Of a stretch of DNA of 64,000 nucleotides, positions 8,380 through 16,942 are shown piece by piece. This DNA is from Faecalibacter macacae. Lineage in GTDB: Bacteria; Bacteroidota; Bacteroidia; Flavobacteriales; Weeksellaceae. The DNA is taken from assembly GCF_003687725.1 (NCBI RefSeq), contig NZ_RDOJ01000012.1, positions 28,410 to 92,409 of the forward strand, written 5' to 3'. Position 1 is the first letter of the stretch; each line of letters starts with the position of its first letter. A program made the translations under genes and the position numbers. Under the pieces are notes generated by a model. It worked only from the letters and a program-made list of their open reading frames with translations. It had not been told where the DNA came from and did no database searches.

Positions 8380-9807
8380 TTAATCTGCAATTTTACGAGA
8401 AATATCTTCGATGTAACCACGGAAAGCTTTATCAGTTTCTTGTAAATTTTTAACTGTTTTACAAGCGTGTAATACTGTCGCGTGATCTCTTTTACCAATT
8501 TGTGAACCAATACTTGCTAAAGACGCTTTAGTATATTGTTTTGCAAAATACATGGCTAATTGTCTTGCTTGTACCACATCTCGTTTACGAGTTTTTGATT
8601 GAATATCATCCATCGAAACTTTAAAGTATTCGCAAACGGTTTTTTGGATGTAATCGATAGAAATTTCTTTACGAGCTGTTTGTACTAATTTAGATAAAGT
8701 ACGAGCAGTTAATTCTAAAGTAATTTCTCTTTTATTTAATGTTGCTTGAGCAATGATTGAGTTTAATGAACCTTCTAATTCACGAACATTGGTATCAATA
8801 TTCTGAGCGATATAATCCATTACTTCATCTGGGAAAATAATTCCGTCTTTCTCTAATTTCTGTTTTAAGATGTGTAAACGAGTGTTGTAATCAGGATTTT
8901 GTAAATCTGCTGATAATCCCCATTTGAAACGAGAAATTAAACGCTGTTCCATATCTTGAATATCTGCTGGAGATTTGTCAGAAGTTAAGATAATCTGATT
9001 TCCTCTTTGGTGTAAATGATTAAAGATGTGGAAGAAAACTTCTTGCGTTTTAGTTTTTCCAGATAAAAACTGAATATCATCCATAATTAATACATCAATC
9101 ATTTGATAAAAGTGGATGAAATCGTTTTGATTATTGTTTTTAACAGCTTCAATAAACTGTTGTGTAAATTTTTCGGTTGATACGTACAATACTGTTTTGT
9201 CTGGGTGTAGTTCTTTAACTTCTAAACCTATAGCATGTACTAAGTGAGTTTTTCCTAAACCAACACTACCATATATAAATAATGGGTTAAATGATGTTCC
9301 TCCTGGACGTTTTGAAATCGCACGACCTGCTGCACGAGCTAAACGATTAGATTCACCTTCGATAAAATTATCAAAAGTGTAGTTTGGATTTAGTTGAGAG
9401 TCAATCTTTAATTTTTGTAAACCAGGAATAACAAACGGATTCATTAATCTCGTTTTATCCATAGGTATTGGCGCATCAACTTCTTGTGGTTGAGGCTTTT
9501 CTTTATTAGAACTTGGAATGCGAACAGTGTAAGGATCACGACCTTGAGTCTTTTGATCCATCAAAATACTATATACCAATTTAGCATCGCTACCTAACTC
9601 ACGTTGAAGGGCGCTTTTTAATATTTTGATGTAATGTTCTTCTAGCCATTCGTAAAAGAATTTACTAGGAACTTGAATGGTTAAAATATTACCATTTATT
9701 TTTGCAGGTCGTATAGGTAAAAACCATGTATTAAACGCATCTTCAGCAATATTATCTTTGATGTATTTTAAACAGTTTTCCCACACGGAGTTTGCAGTAA
9801 TTGTCAT
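8380..9807 (-). CDS. dnaA: Chromosomal replication initiator DnaA
   Basis: DnaA binds origin boxes and melts DNA with ATP. From the ATG at 9807 the product has 475 residues: an N-terminal helicase-loading domain (SVWENCLKYIKDNI), a short linker, AAA+ Walker A GSVGLGKTH (about 179-187), Walker B VLIMDDIQFL, and the C-terminal DNA-binding signature RDHATVLHACKTV. A TTG four codons upstream (9819) is in frame, but the ATG gives the usual flavobacterial N-terminus. A phosphatase and a methyltransferase follow on the same strand. Confidence 0.97.
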   Translation of the reverse strand: MTITANSVWENCLKYIKDNIAEDAFNTWFLPIRPAKINGNILTIQVPSKFFYEWLEEHYIKILKSALQRELGSDAKLVYSILMDQKTQGRDPYTVRIPSSNKEKPQPQEVDAPIPMDKTRLMNPFVIPGLQKLKIDSQLNPNYTFDNFIEGESNRLARAAGRAISKRPGGTSFNPLFIYGSVGLGKTHLVHAIGLEVKELHPDKTVLYVSTEKFTQQFIEAVKNNNQNDFIHFYQMIDVLIMDDIQFLSGKTKTQEVFFHIFNHLHQRGNQIILTSDKSPADIQDMEQRLISRFKWGLSADLQNPDYNTRLHILKQKLEKDGIIFPDEVMDYIAQNIDTNVRELEGSLNSIIAQATLNKREITLELTARTLSKLVQTARKEISIDYIQKTVCEYFKVSMDDIQSKTRKRDVVQARQLAMYFAKQYTKASLASIGSQIGKRDHATVLHACKTVKNLQETDKAFRGYIEDISRKIAD

Positions 9808-9819
9808 ACTTAAGTCCAA

Positions 9820-10025
9820 AAATTAATAAAATTAAAAGTTAAAGAATTGAAACTCAGTAAGGTGAAAAACCAACCGATAGATTACAAAAATGTGAACAAA
9901 TTTTTAATAAAAAAAACACTTTAGGTATTGATATATTAGAAAATAGTTTGTATTATATATTGTCAATAAATATAATTAGTTAGAATCAAATGATATCAAA
10001 ATAATTTATTCAAATCTATCATTAA
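9820..10025. other. AT-rich divergent region between dnaA and a small hypothetical gene
   Basis: This stretch is very A+T rich and holds the dnaA regulatory region. One site near 9890 reads TTGTTCACA on the minus strand, a single mismatch from the TTATnCACA DnaA-box pattern. That could support autoregulation. I see no cluster of DnaA boxes, so an origin is not supported here. Confidence 0.4.
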
Positions 10026-10057
10026 TTTGTAAGTGTAATTTAGTTAGAATAAATTTG
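10026..10057 (+). promoter_or_regulatory. Near-consensus Bacteroidetes promoter, possibly leaderless
   Basis: TTTG (10026-10029), a 20-bp spacer and TAAATTTG (10050-10057) match the -33/-7 consensus fully. The ATG of the next gene starts at 10062, only five bases after the -7 box. Transcription may therefore begin at or next to the start codon. Confidence 0.6.
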
Positions 10058-10061
10058 CAAT

Positions 10062-10325
10062 ATGACACTTACACAAGAACAATTAGACCAAGCAACAACT
10101 AAAATTGAATCTCATTTAAAAGACATTGGGATATTAAATCAATTTTCTTTAAAAAATATTGTTGAATCACAAGAAAATGAATTGATTCGTATTTTTGTTT
10201 ATGAAATTGCTAATCCAACTTTTTCTACTTTAATACATATTCAATACGATTTTTCTAGGGAAGATAATCAACAAAATTCTTCTCCATCTTTTAGTTGGAT
10301 GGATTACAAAAAAATTACTGAATAA
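10062..10325 (+). CDS. Hypothetical protein, 87 residues
   Basis: I do not recognise this protein. It is a soluble 87-residue product with an N-terminal helical-looking part (TLTQEQLDQATTKIESHL) and a C-terminal half rich in beta-type residues (IRIFVYEIANPTFSTLIHIQY). No signal peptide, membrane segment, cysteines or motif of known function is visible. Support for it being real comes from the near-consensus promoter directly ahead of the ATG and a good terminator directly after the stop. It is divergent from dnaA. Confidence 0.7.
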   Translation: MTLTQEQLDQATTKIESHLKDIGILNQFSLKNIVESQENELIRIFVYEIANPTFSTLIHIQYDFSREDNQQNSSPSFSWMDYKKITE

Positions 10326-10363
10326 GCTATTTCTTTATATATAGAGGAATAGCTTATTTTATT
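10321..10363 (+). terminator. Terminator after the 87-residue hypothetical gene
   Basis: An 11-bp perfect stem, AATAAGCTATT (10321-10331) against AATAGCTTATT (10348-10358), is followed by TTATTT. It overlaps the stop codon of the upstream gene. Confidence 0.65.
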
Positions 10364-10378
10364 TATAGCAATATTATA

Positions 10379-10780
10379 ATGAAAACTTTTCGAGTAAAAC
10401 ACCGTGTAACTTATGCTAAGACAGACCAGATGGGAGTGGTGTACCATGGAAATTATGCTGAATTTTATGAAATTGGTAGAGCAGAAATGTTACGTGATGT
10501 AGGTTATCCGTATGCTGAATTGGAAAAGCAAGGAATACAAATGCCAATTTTGGATTTACATTCTAAATTTATTGGTAGTGCTTTATATGATGAATTGATT
10601 ACGATAGAGGCTATTGTATATGAAAGAATGGAAGGGGTGCGTATAAAAGTTGATTATAAGATTTATAATGAACAAGAAAAATTGATTAATGAAGGATATA
10701 CAACATTATGTTGTATAAATGCCGAAACAAAGCGACCTGTAAGAATTCCTAATGAAATGTGGGAAAGTTTAGGATTCTAA
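10379..10780 (+). CDS. YbgC-like acyl-CoA thioesterase (4HBT hotdog fold)
   Basis: The 133-residue protein has the 4-hydroxybenzoyl-CoA thioesterase pattern: RVTYAKTDQMGVVYHGNYAEFYEIGRAEML runs through residues 9-38 and includes the catalytic Asp in TDQMG and the HGNY loop. Such enzymes hydrolyse acyl-CoA or acyl-ACP esters; the actual chain preference cannot be read here. It lies between two terminator-bounded genes and is probably transcribed alone. The position opposite dnaA is one I associate with other flavobacteria. Confidence 0.92.
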   Translation: MKTFRVKHRVTYAKTDQMGVVYHGNYAEFYEIGRAEMLRDVGYPYAELEKQGIQMPILDLHSKFIGSALYDELITIEAIVYERMEGVRIKVDYKIYNEQEKLINEGYTTLCCINAETKRPVRIPNEMWESLGF

Positions 10781-10806
10781 GAAGACTATTTATAGTAGAT
10801 TTTCTT

Positions 10807-10814
10807 TAACTTTG
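10807..10814 (+). promoter_or_regulatory. Bacteroidetes -7 box ahead of apt
   Basis: TAACTTTG fully matches TAnnTTTG and lies 26 bp before the apt start codon. No clear TTTG was seen at the -33 position. Confidence 0.45.
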
Positions 10815-10840
10815 GGCTTTAACAAAACATAATATTAAAT

Positions 10841-11371
10841 ATGTCAACTCTTCAAGGTCGTATTGATCAGACAATCGCTAATGTAGCAGATTTTCCAAAA
10901 CCAGGTATTCAATATAAAGACATTACGCCATTATTTTTAGATGCAGAATTATCGAACGATATCGTAGATGCATTTGTAGAAAAAGCGAAAGGTAAAATTG
11001 ATGCGGTTTGTGGAATAGAAAGTAGAGGATTTTTATACGGAATTCAGATTGCACAAAAATTAGGAGTTCCATTTATATTAGTTCGTAAAGCAGGTAAATT
11101 ACCACCTCCAACAGTTTCTCAATCTTATGATTTAGAATACGGACAAGCTACAATTGAAGTGAATGAAACGTATATAAAAAATGATATGCGTATTTTAGTA
11201 CACGACGATGTGTTAGCAACAGGAGGTACGGCAGAAGCTTGTGCTAAATTAGTAGAGAAATGTGGAGGAAAAGTAACACAGTTTTCTTTCATCGTAAATT
11301 TAGAATTCTTAAATGGTTCAGATAAATTAACTTCATTTACACAAGATATTGTTTCTTTAACAACTTACTAA
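10841..11371 (+). CDS. apt: Adenine phosphoribosyltransferase
   Basis: This enzyme salvages adenine by joining it to PRPP to make AMP. The 176-residue length is typical. The family start FPKPGIQYKDITPLF is at residues 18-32, the purine-site segment VCGIESRGFLYG follows, and the PRPP-binding loop is ILVHDDVLATGGTAEA near residues 117-132. All key residues appear intact. It is a single gene with its own -7 box and a strong terminator. Confidence 0.97.
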   Translation: MSTLQGRIDQTIANVADFPKPGIQYKDITPLFLDAELSNDIVDAFVEKAKGKIDAVCGIESRGFLYGIQIAQKLGVPFILVRKAGKLPPPTVSQSYDLEYGQATIEVNETYIKNDMRILVHDDVLATGGTAEACAKLVEKCGGKVTQFSFIVNLEFLNGSDKLTSFTQDIVSLTTY

Positions 11372-11390
11372 TAGTATACTATTATAGATT

Positions 11391-11423
11391 AAAGGCTTAT
11401 TCGTTAGAATAAGCCTTTTTTTA
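11391..11423 (+). terminator. Intrinsic terminator after apt
   Basis: A 12-bp perfect stem, AAAGGCTTATTC (11391-11402) against GAATAAGCCTTT (11407-11418), has a four-base loop and a run of seven or more T residues. Confidence 0.85.
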
Positions 11424-11594
11424 TGAATATTATTTAAAAATAGAGTAAGATGATAGAGTTAGTAAATATTTGAAATATTATTAATAATTTATGTACTATT
11501 TATTCAAATCCGTATAATATTACTGATTTTAACTACATTGTTAGGACAAATATTATATCTAATGTATTTTAGCACCGTATTAAGTATAAAAGAA

Positions 11595-13757
11595 ATGAAA
11601 AAACTATTACTATCAACACTTGTTGCAGTATTGTTTTTCCCAATGAAGCTTAAAGCGGATGAGGGAATGTGGTTTTTAATGTTCATTGAGCGTTTAAATC
11701 ACCGCGATATGCAAAAGCAAGGATTACAGTTAACTGCTGAAGAGATTTACAGCATTAACAATAATTCATTAAAAGATGCAATTGTTCAATTTGGAGGTGG
11801 ATGTACTGCCGAAATTATTTCTGACCAAGGTTTAGTTTTAACGAATCACCACTGTGGTTACGGAAATATTGCACAATTATCTACACCAGAAAATGATCAC
11901 TTAACAAACGGATTTTGGGCAAAGAATAAATCTGAGGAGTTAAAACCAGATAATTTAAAAGTTCGTTTCTTCGTTCGTATGGACGATGTTTCTAAACGTA
12001 TTTTAGGAACTGTAAATGAAAAAATGTCTGAAGCTGATCGTGAGAAAGCAATCAACAGAGAAATTGCTAAAATCGAAAAAGAAAACAGCGAAAACGGAAA
12101 ATATGTGGTTTCTGTTCGTTCATTCTTCCAAGGAAACGAGTATTACTACTTCGTTTACCAAGATTATCAAGATGTACGTTTAGTTGGTACACCTCCAGAT
12201 ATGATTGGTCGTTTTGGAGGAGATACAGATAATTGGGAGTGGCCTCGTCACACAGGTGATTTCTCTATGTTCCGTGTTTATGCAGATAAAGATGGAAATC
12301 CTGCAGACTATTCAACAAACAATGTTCCCTTAAAACCAAAGCACCATTTACCAATTTCTTTAAAAGGTTATAAGTTAAATGATTTCGCTATGATTTTAGG
12401 TTACCCAGGTCGTACTAACCGTTGGATGCCAGCGCAAGGTGTTGCTCAAAACATCGATTACGCTTACCCAGCTTGGGTAGAGGCTTCTAAAGTTGGTATG
12501 GATAACATTAAAAAATACCAAGAGCAAAATCAAAAAGTAAATATCGATTACGCTTCTAAATTTGCAGGTTTAGCAAACTACTGGAAAAACCGTGACGGAA
12601 TGATTGTGGCTTTAAAAGAGCACCAAACAGTTGCGAAAAAATCTAAGTTAGAGGCTAAATTTAACAAATGGGCGAACAAAAAAGCTAATAAAGCTGAATA
12701 TGGAGATGTAATCAAAAATTTAAATGATTACTATGCTAAAACTAATTTAGATGCGCGTCACAATAATTACTTAGCTATCTTAATGCGTTCTGCTGCTTTA
12801 GCATCTGCGCCTTACCGTTTAGGTAAATCGATTGAAAATTATGCTGATGCAAACGATGCAAAACGTGCTGAAATGTTACCTCAAATCGAGGCAATGATTG
12901 AAGCGATTTACGGTAAAATGCACTTACCTTTAGAGAAAGATGTATTAGCTGCTCAATTAAATTTATATGCTTCTAAAGGAGCTGAAGCTGGTTTATCACC
13001 TTACGTTGCTGAATTAGCAAAAGGAAACGGAAACGATTTTACATCTTTTGTTGAAGAAGCGGTTTCTCGTTCTTTCTTTGCAGATGCTGCACAAGTGAAG
13101 AATTTCTTAATTTCTCCAGATGTTGAGGTTTTAAAGAAAGATCCTTTATACATTTTATCTTCTTCTTTAGTAGAGCGTCAAGCAAAGAAAACTGAAGAAC
13201 AAGCACAATTAGAAGAAGTTTACGCAAAGAATTTCCGTTTATTAGTGAAAGGTTTACGCGAGTCTAAAATCGGTGATATTTTATATCCAGATGCAAACTC
13301 AACTTTACGTTTAACTTACGGATCAATCCAAGCTTTACCAAAAAGTTTAAATCCAAACCGTCAACCAGATGCGCCTGCTAACTACTACACAACAATGGAA
13401 GGAGTTGTAGCGAAGCACAAAGCTGGTGATGCAGAATTCGAAAATCCAAAGCGTTTATTAGAATTAGCTGCAGCTAAAGATTACGGTCGTTACGCTGATA
13501 AAGATGGATATATGCCAATCAACTTCTTATCAAACAACGATATTACAGGTGGTAACTCTGGTTCTCCTGTAATGAATGGAAAAGGAGAGTTAATCGGTTT
13601 AGCATTCGACGGAAATATCGAAGCAATGGCTGGTGATGTAATCTTTGATCCAAAATTACAACGTACAATTTCTGTAGATATTCGTTACGTGTTATGGGTT
13701 GTAGACAAATACGCTGGTGCGACTAACATTATCGACGAATTAACAATTGTAGAATAA
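11595..13757 (+). CDS. S46 family dipeptidyl-peptidase, DPP7-like
   Basis: This is a secreted serine exopeptidase releasing dipeptides from protein fragments in the periplasm. The 720-residue length suits the family. I place the start at the ATG at 11595, which gives a signal peptide (MKKLLLSTLVAVLFF); an in-frame ATG at 11538 would add a non-signal leader. The catalytic triad is visible: His85 in TNHHCGY, Asp222 in TGDFSMFRVY, Ser655 in GGNSGSPV. Residue 673 is Gly (in LAFDGN). In this family Gly at that site marks DPP7-type hydrophobic P1 preference and Arg marks DPP11. It stands alone between terminators. Confidence 0.93.
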   Translation: MKKLLLSTLVAVLFFPMKLKADEGMWFLMFIERLNHRDMQKQGLQLTAEEIYSINNNSLKDAIVQFGGGCTAEIISDQGLVLTNHHCGYGNIAQLSTPENDHLTNGFWAKNKSEELKPDNLKVRFFVRMDDVSKRILGTVNEKMSEADREKAINREIAKIEKENSENGKYVVSVRSFFQGNEYYYFVYQDYQDVRLVGTPPDMIGRFGGDTDNWEWPRHTGDFSMFRVYADKDGNPADYSTNNVPLKPKHHLPISLKGYKLNDFAMILGYPGRTNRWMPAQGVAQNIDYAYPAWVEASKVGMDNIKKYQEQNQKVNIDYASKFAGLANYWKNRDGMIVALKEHQTVAKKSKLEAKFNKWANKKANKAEYGDVIKNLNDYYAKTNLDARHNNYLAILMRSAALASAPYRLGKSIENYADANDAKRAEMLPQIEAMIEAIYGKMHLPLEKDVLAAQLNLYASKGAEAGLSPYVAELAKGNGNDFTSFVEEAVSRSFFADAAQVKNFLISPDVEVLKKDPLYILSSSLVERQAKKTEEQAQLEEVYAKNFRLLVKGLRESKIGDILYPDANSTLRLTYGSIQALPKSLNPNRQPDAPANYYTTMEGVVAKHKAGDAEFENPKRLLELAAAKDYGRYADKDGYMPINFLSNNDITGGNSGSPVMNGKGELIGLAFDGNIEAMAGDVIFDPKLQRTISVDIRYVLWVVDKYAGATNIIDELTIVE

Positions 13758-13779
13758 TACAATTTTTAAATATATAATT

Positions 13780-13811
13780 AAAAACCTTCAGACTTTTCTG
13801 GAGGTTTTTTT
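13780..13811 (+). terminator. Intrinsic terminator after the S46 peptidase
   Basis: An 11-bp stem, AAAACCTTCAG (13781-13791) against CTGGAGGTTTT with one G-T pair, is followed by a T run. Confidence 0.75.
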
Positions 13812-13880
13812 ATGATTTTAGATGAGATAATAATTTATTTAATGCAGTATATTTATTGGTTTAGAAATGAATCCTGAATT

Positions 13881-14441
13881 ATGATGGTTACAGAATTATT
13901 AAAGACAGAAACAAGGCAATATCACGATGAAATAGAGCAGAAGTTGGAATCAAATAAATTGTTTGACGGAACTTTTACGCAAGATAATTACTACAAAATG
14001 TTAGTGGTAAATCATCAATTTATTAAAGCATATGAAACTGAAATTCATGCGTTTTTGAATAATTCGGATAAAGAATTATTAAACAGAATCAATTTTAATA
14101 AATTAAGTTTAATAGAGAAAGATATATTAGAATTGAAATTATCTCCGAAGGAAATTGGTACTATTAATCATTTAAAAAATCGTGCAGAAGCTTTAGGTGC
14201 TTTGTATGTTATTGAAGGTTCGATGTTAGGAGGAATGGTAATCGCAAAGCAATTAAAAAAATATCCTGATTTAGAAACTGCTAATTTTAACTACTTTGGT
14301 CATTATGGTCAAGATATTGGTCCAATTTGGAAAGCTTTTGTAAATTACTTGAATGAACAAATTATAGACGAAAACGAGAAACAAGATACATTACAAGGTG
14401 CTGTAAAAGCCTATCAATATTTGATTGCTTGTACAGATTAA
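13881..14441 (+). CDS. Heme oxygenase-like protein (biliverdin-forming type)
   Basis: The 186-residue all-helical protein fits the bacterial heme oxygenase family, which opens heme to biliverdin, CO and iron. The likely heme-ligand His is H15 in TRQYHDEIE, and the distal-helix glycine-rich motif GSMLGG is at residues 113-118, preceded by LYVIEG. Two adjacent ATG codons leave the start ambiguous by one residue. No TonB receptor or heme uptake gene is next to it. A biliverdin source for a phytochrome is possible, but no photoreceptor gene is visible in the window. Confidence 0.85.
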   Translation: MMVTELLKTETRQYHDEIEQKLESNKLFDGTFTQDNYYKMLVVNHQFIKAYETEIHAFLNNSDKELLNRINFNKLSLIEKDILELKLSPKEIGTINHLKNRAEALGALYVIEGSMLGGMVIAKQLKKYPDLETANFNYFGHYGQDIGPIWKAFVNYLNEQIIDENEKQDTLQGAVKAYQYLIACTD

Positions 14442-14539
14442 ATTAATAAAACTTTATTTATATCAATTTCAAATTTTGATTTAGGGTATATTTATTGTTA
14501 AAATTGCTTTAACTTGTGATTACATAAGAAAACATAATA

Positions 14540-14989
14540 GTGAAAAAATTAGGATTTTTAGCTGCTGTATTAGTTGTAGTTGCAAGTTGTGCCTCAGTAA
14601 CTAAAGGAAAAGTTGATCAAGGGAAAGAAGTAGGAAAGGTAGAGTCGCAATGGGCAAACTTAAAAGTTTTACCACAAGACATTTCTGAAGATGAATTAAA
14701 AGGATTAATGCGCGAGTATAACGCAGCATTAGGTGTTAAATGTAATCATTGCCACGCAGCAAATCCTGAAACTGGTAAAATGGATTTTTCTTCTGATGCG
14801 AAGAAAGAAAAAGATTATGCTCGTCATATGATTACAATGACAAATGAATTGAATAAAAAACATTTTGATTACGATCCGGCAGATAAACAAAAAGTTTCTT
14901 GTTTTACATGTCACCAAGGAAATATAAAACCGAAGAAATTTACTGATATAGCTCCTGCGGCTCCAGTGACTCCAAGTCCATCGAAATAA
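14540..14989 (+). CDS. Diheme c-type cytochrome lipoprotein (reaction-centre cytochrome-like)
   Basis: The 149-residue product starts at a GTG (14540) and has a lipoprotein signal ending VVVASC (Cys17). Two heme-attachment motifs are present: CNHCH at residues 68-72 and CFTCH at 121-125. The surrounding pattern, VLPQDISEDELKGLMREYNAALGVKCNHCH in two blocks, resembles the small proteins assigned to the photosynthetic reaction centre cytochrome c family, which are common in non-photosynthetic Bacteroidota. It probably carries electrons at a membrane surface facing the periplasm. The partner is unknown. Confidence 0.87.
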   Translation: MKKLGFLAAVLVVVASCASVTKGKVDQGKEVGKVESQWANLKVLPQDISEDELKGLMREYNAALGVKCNHCHAANPETGKMDFSSDAKKEKDYARHMITMTNELNKKHFDYDPADKQKVSCFTCHQGNIKPKKFTDIAPAAPVTPSPSK

Positions 14990-15000
14990 TAAATGATATA

Positions 15001-15038
15001 AACTAAAAAGCCAACTCGTAAGAGTTGGCTTTTTAGTT
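15001..15038. terminator. Strong bidirectional terminator between cytochrome c and aspS
   Basis: A 17-bp perfect stem, AACTAAAAAGCCAACTC (15001-15017) and its exact complement (15022-15038), with a four-base loop has T runs in both directions. It separates two convergent genes. Confidence 0.9.
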
Positions 15039-15055
15039 ATTTTCTATGTGAAAAA

Positions 15056-16816
15056 TTATTCTTTTCCTGTAAAAGTAGAAGCAATAAATAATTCGTCCAT
15101 TTGTGTTCCGTCAATAGTTGATGGTGCATCAATCATTACATCACGACCTGAATTGTTTTTAGGGAATGCAATGTAATCACGAATTGTTTCAGAACCATCT
15201 AAGATCGATACAAAACGGTCAAATCCGAATGCTAAACCTCCGTGAGGTGGCGCACCATATTTGAAAGCGTTCATTAAGAATCCGAACTGAGCTTCAGCTT
15301 GTTCTGGTGTAAATCCTAATAACTCAAACATTCTTGCTTGAATATCTTTATCGAAAATACGAATAGATCCTCCACCAATTTCGTTTCCATTTAATACCAA
15401 ATCGTAAGCATTAGCACGTACTTCACCTGGATTTGTTGCAATTAATTCCATATCTTCTGGTTTAGGAGAAGTAAATGGGTGGTGCATTGCGTGGTATCTT
15501 TCAGATTCTTCATCCCATTCTAATAATGGGAAATCTACAACCCATAATGGAGCAAAAACTTCAGGATTTCGTAATCCTAAACGTTCTGCAATTTCCATAC
15601 GTAAAGCAGATAATTGACCACGAACTTTGTTTGTGTTTCCAGACATTACTAACATTAAGTCACCTGGTTTTGCTTTCATACGCTCTGCCCAAGCAGCTAA
15701 ATCTTCCTGAGAGTAGAATTTATCTACAGAAGATTTGAACGTTCCGTCTTCGTTGTAACGAGCCCAAACTAAACCAGTAGCACCGATTTGTGGACGTTGT
15801 ACCCATTCGATTAATTTATCGATATCTTTACGTGTGTATGCGTTACATCCTTCTGCAGCAATACCAACGATTAATTCTTGCTCATCAAAGATTTTGAAAT
15901 CTTTACCTTTCGCTAAATCAGTAATTTCACCGAATTCCATTCCGAAACGAATATCTGGCTTATCATTTCCATAACGGCGCATTGCATCTGCAAATGTCAT
16001 ACGAGGGAATTGATCAAATTCTAATCCTTTGAAAGTTGATAATAAGTGTTTCGCTAAACCTTCGAAAACATTCATAATATCTTCTTGTTCAACAAACGAC
16101 ATTTCACAGTCGATTTGTGTAAACTCTGGCTGACGGTCTGCACGTAAATCTTCGTCACGGAAACATTTTACAATTTGGAAGTAACGGTCTAAACCACCTA
16201 CCATTAATAATTGTTTGAATGTTTGTGGAGATTGTGGTAACGCGTAGAATTCACCTGGATTCATACGAGATGGAACCACGAAATCACGCGCACCTTCTGG
16301 CGTAGATTTAATTAAAACTGGCGTTTCAACTTCTACGAAATCTTGTGCATCTAAGTATTTACGAACTTCCTGCGCAACTTTTGAACGGAAGATTAATTTA
16401 TTTTTAACTGGATTACGACGAATATCTAAGTAACGATATTTCATACGGATATCTTCACCACCATCAGTATTATCTTCGATTGTGAATGGAGGTAAGGCAG
16501 ATTCATTTAAGATTGTAATGCTTTCTGCTAAAATTTCGATATTTCCTGTAGGAATGTTAGGATTTTTAGAAGCTCTTTCGATAACTGTACCAGTTACTTG
16601 AATTACGAACTCACGTCCTAATGAACGAGCAGTTTCAAATAATTCTGTCGAAGAACGTTCTTCATCTAAGATGATTTGCGTGATTCCGTAACGGTCACGT
16701 AAATCAATCCACATCATAAAACCTTTATCACGTAACGTTGAAACCCATCCGCTTAACGTAACTTTTTCATTAATGTTGGCTTGTGTTAATTCTCCACAAG
16801 TATGTGATCTAAACAT
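15056..16816 (-). CDS. aspS: Aspartyl-tRNA synthetase
   Basis: The 586-residue enzyme charges tRNA-Asp. It has the N-terminal OB-fold anticodon-binding domain ([26 protein letters not shown] in two parts near residues 18-45), class II motif 2 with the [18 protein letters not shown] stretch, the bacterial GAD insertion domain in the middle, and motif 3 [13 protein letters not shown] near the C-terminus. Length and domain order are normal. It is a single gene with a TACATTTG element upstream. Confidence 0.98.
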   Translation of the reverse strand: MFRSHTCGELTQANINEKVTLSGWVSTLRDKGFMMWIDLRDRYGITQIILDEERSSTELFETARSLGREFVIQVTGTVIERASKNPNIPTGNIEILAESITILNESALPPFTIEDNTDGGEDIRMKYRYLDIRRNPVKNKLIFRSKVAQEVRKYLDAQDFVEVETPVLIKSTPEGARDFVVPSRMNPGEFYALPQSPQTFKQLLMVGGLDRYFQIVKCFRDEDLRADRQPEFTQIDCEMSFVEQEDIMNVFEGLAKHLLSTFKGLEFDQFPRMTFADAMRRYGNDKPDIRFGMEFGEITDLAKGKDFKIFDEQELIVGIAAEGCNAYTRKDIDKLIEWVQRPQIGATGLVWARYNEDGTFKSSVDKFYSQEDLAAWAERMKAKPGDLMLVMSGNTNKVRGQLSALRMEIAERLGLRNPEVFAPLWVVDFPLLEWDEESERYHAMHHPFTSPKPEDMELIATNPGEVRANAYDLVLNGNEIGGGSIRIFDKDIQARMFELLGFTPEQAEAQFGFLMNAFKYGAPPHGGLAFGFDRFVSILDGSETIRDYIAFPKNNSGRDVMIDAPSTIDGTQMDELFIASTFTGKE

Positions 16817-16836
16817 CTGTCGTAAAATTTATAGTG

Positions 16837-16844
16837 CAAATGTA
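16837..16844 (-). promoter_or_regulatory. Bacteroidetes -7 box ahead of aspS
   Basis: The minus strand reads TACATTTG, a full TAnnTTTG match, 20 bp before the start codon. No clear -33 TTTG is visible. Confidence 0.45.
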
Positions 16845-16904
16845 AAGTTTTGAGGTGAAATAAAGAAGTTTATCTACTATTTTGAATGGATTAAATGTAT
16901 AAAA

Positions 16905-16930
16905 AAAGCGATTCAAATCTGAATCGCTTT
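16905..16930 (-). terminator. Terminator of the amino-acid permease gene
   Basis: An 11-bp perfect stem, AAAGCGATTCA (16905-16915) against TGAATCGCTTT (16920-16930), is followed on the minus strand by a T-rich stretch. Confidence 0.8.
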
Positions 16931-16942
16931 AGAAAATATAGA

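Noticed and set aside
9807..9819. TTG at 9819 as the dnaA start
   Set aside because: The ATG four codons inside gives the usual N-terminus, and there is no sequence support for the extra residues.
9820..10061. Possible chromosomal origin next to dnaA
   Set aside because: The spacer is A+T rich but holds only one imperfect DnaA-box match. A cluster of boxes would be needed. A cumulative GC-skew plot of the whole genome would settle it.
11538..11594. Upstream ATG as the start of the S46 peptidase
   Set aside because: It would place 19 non-signal residues before a clear signal peptide.
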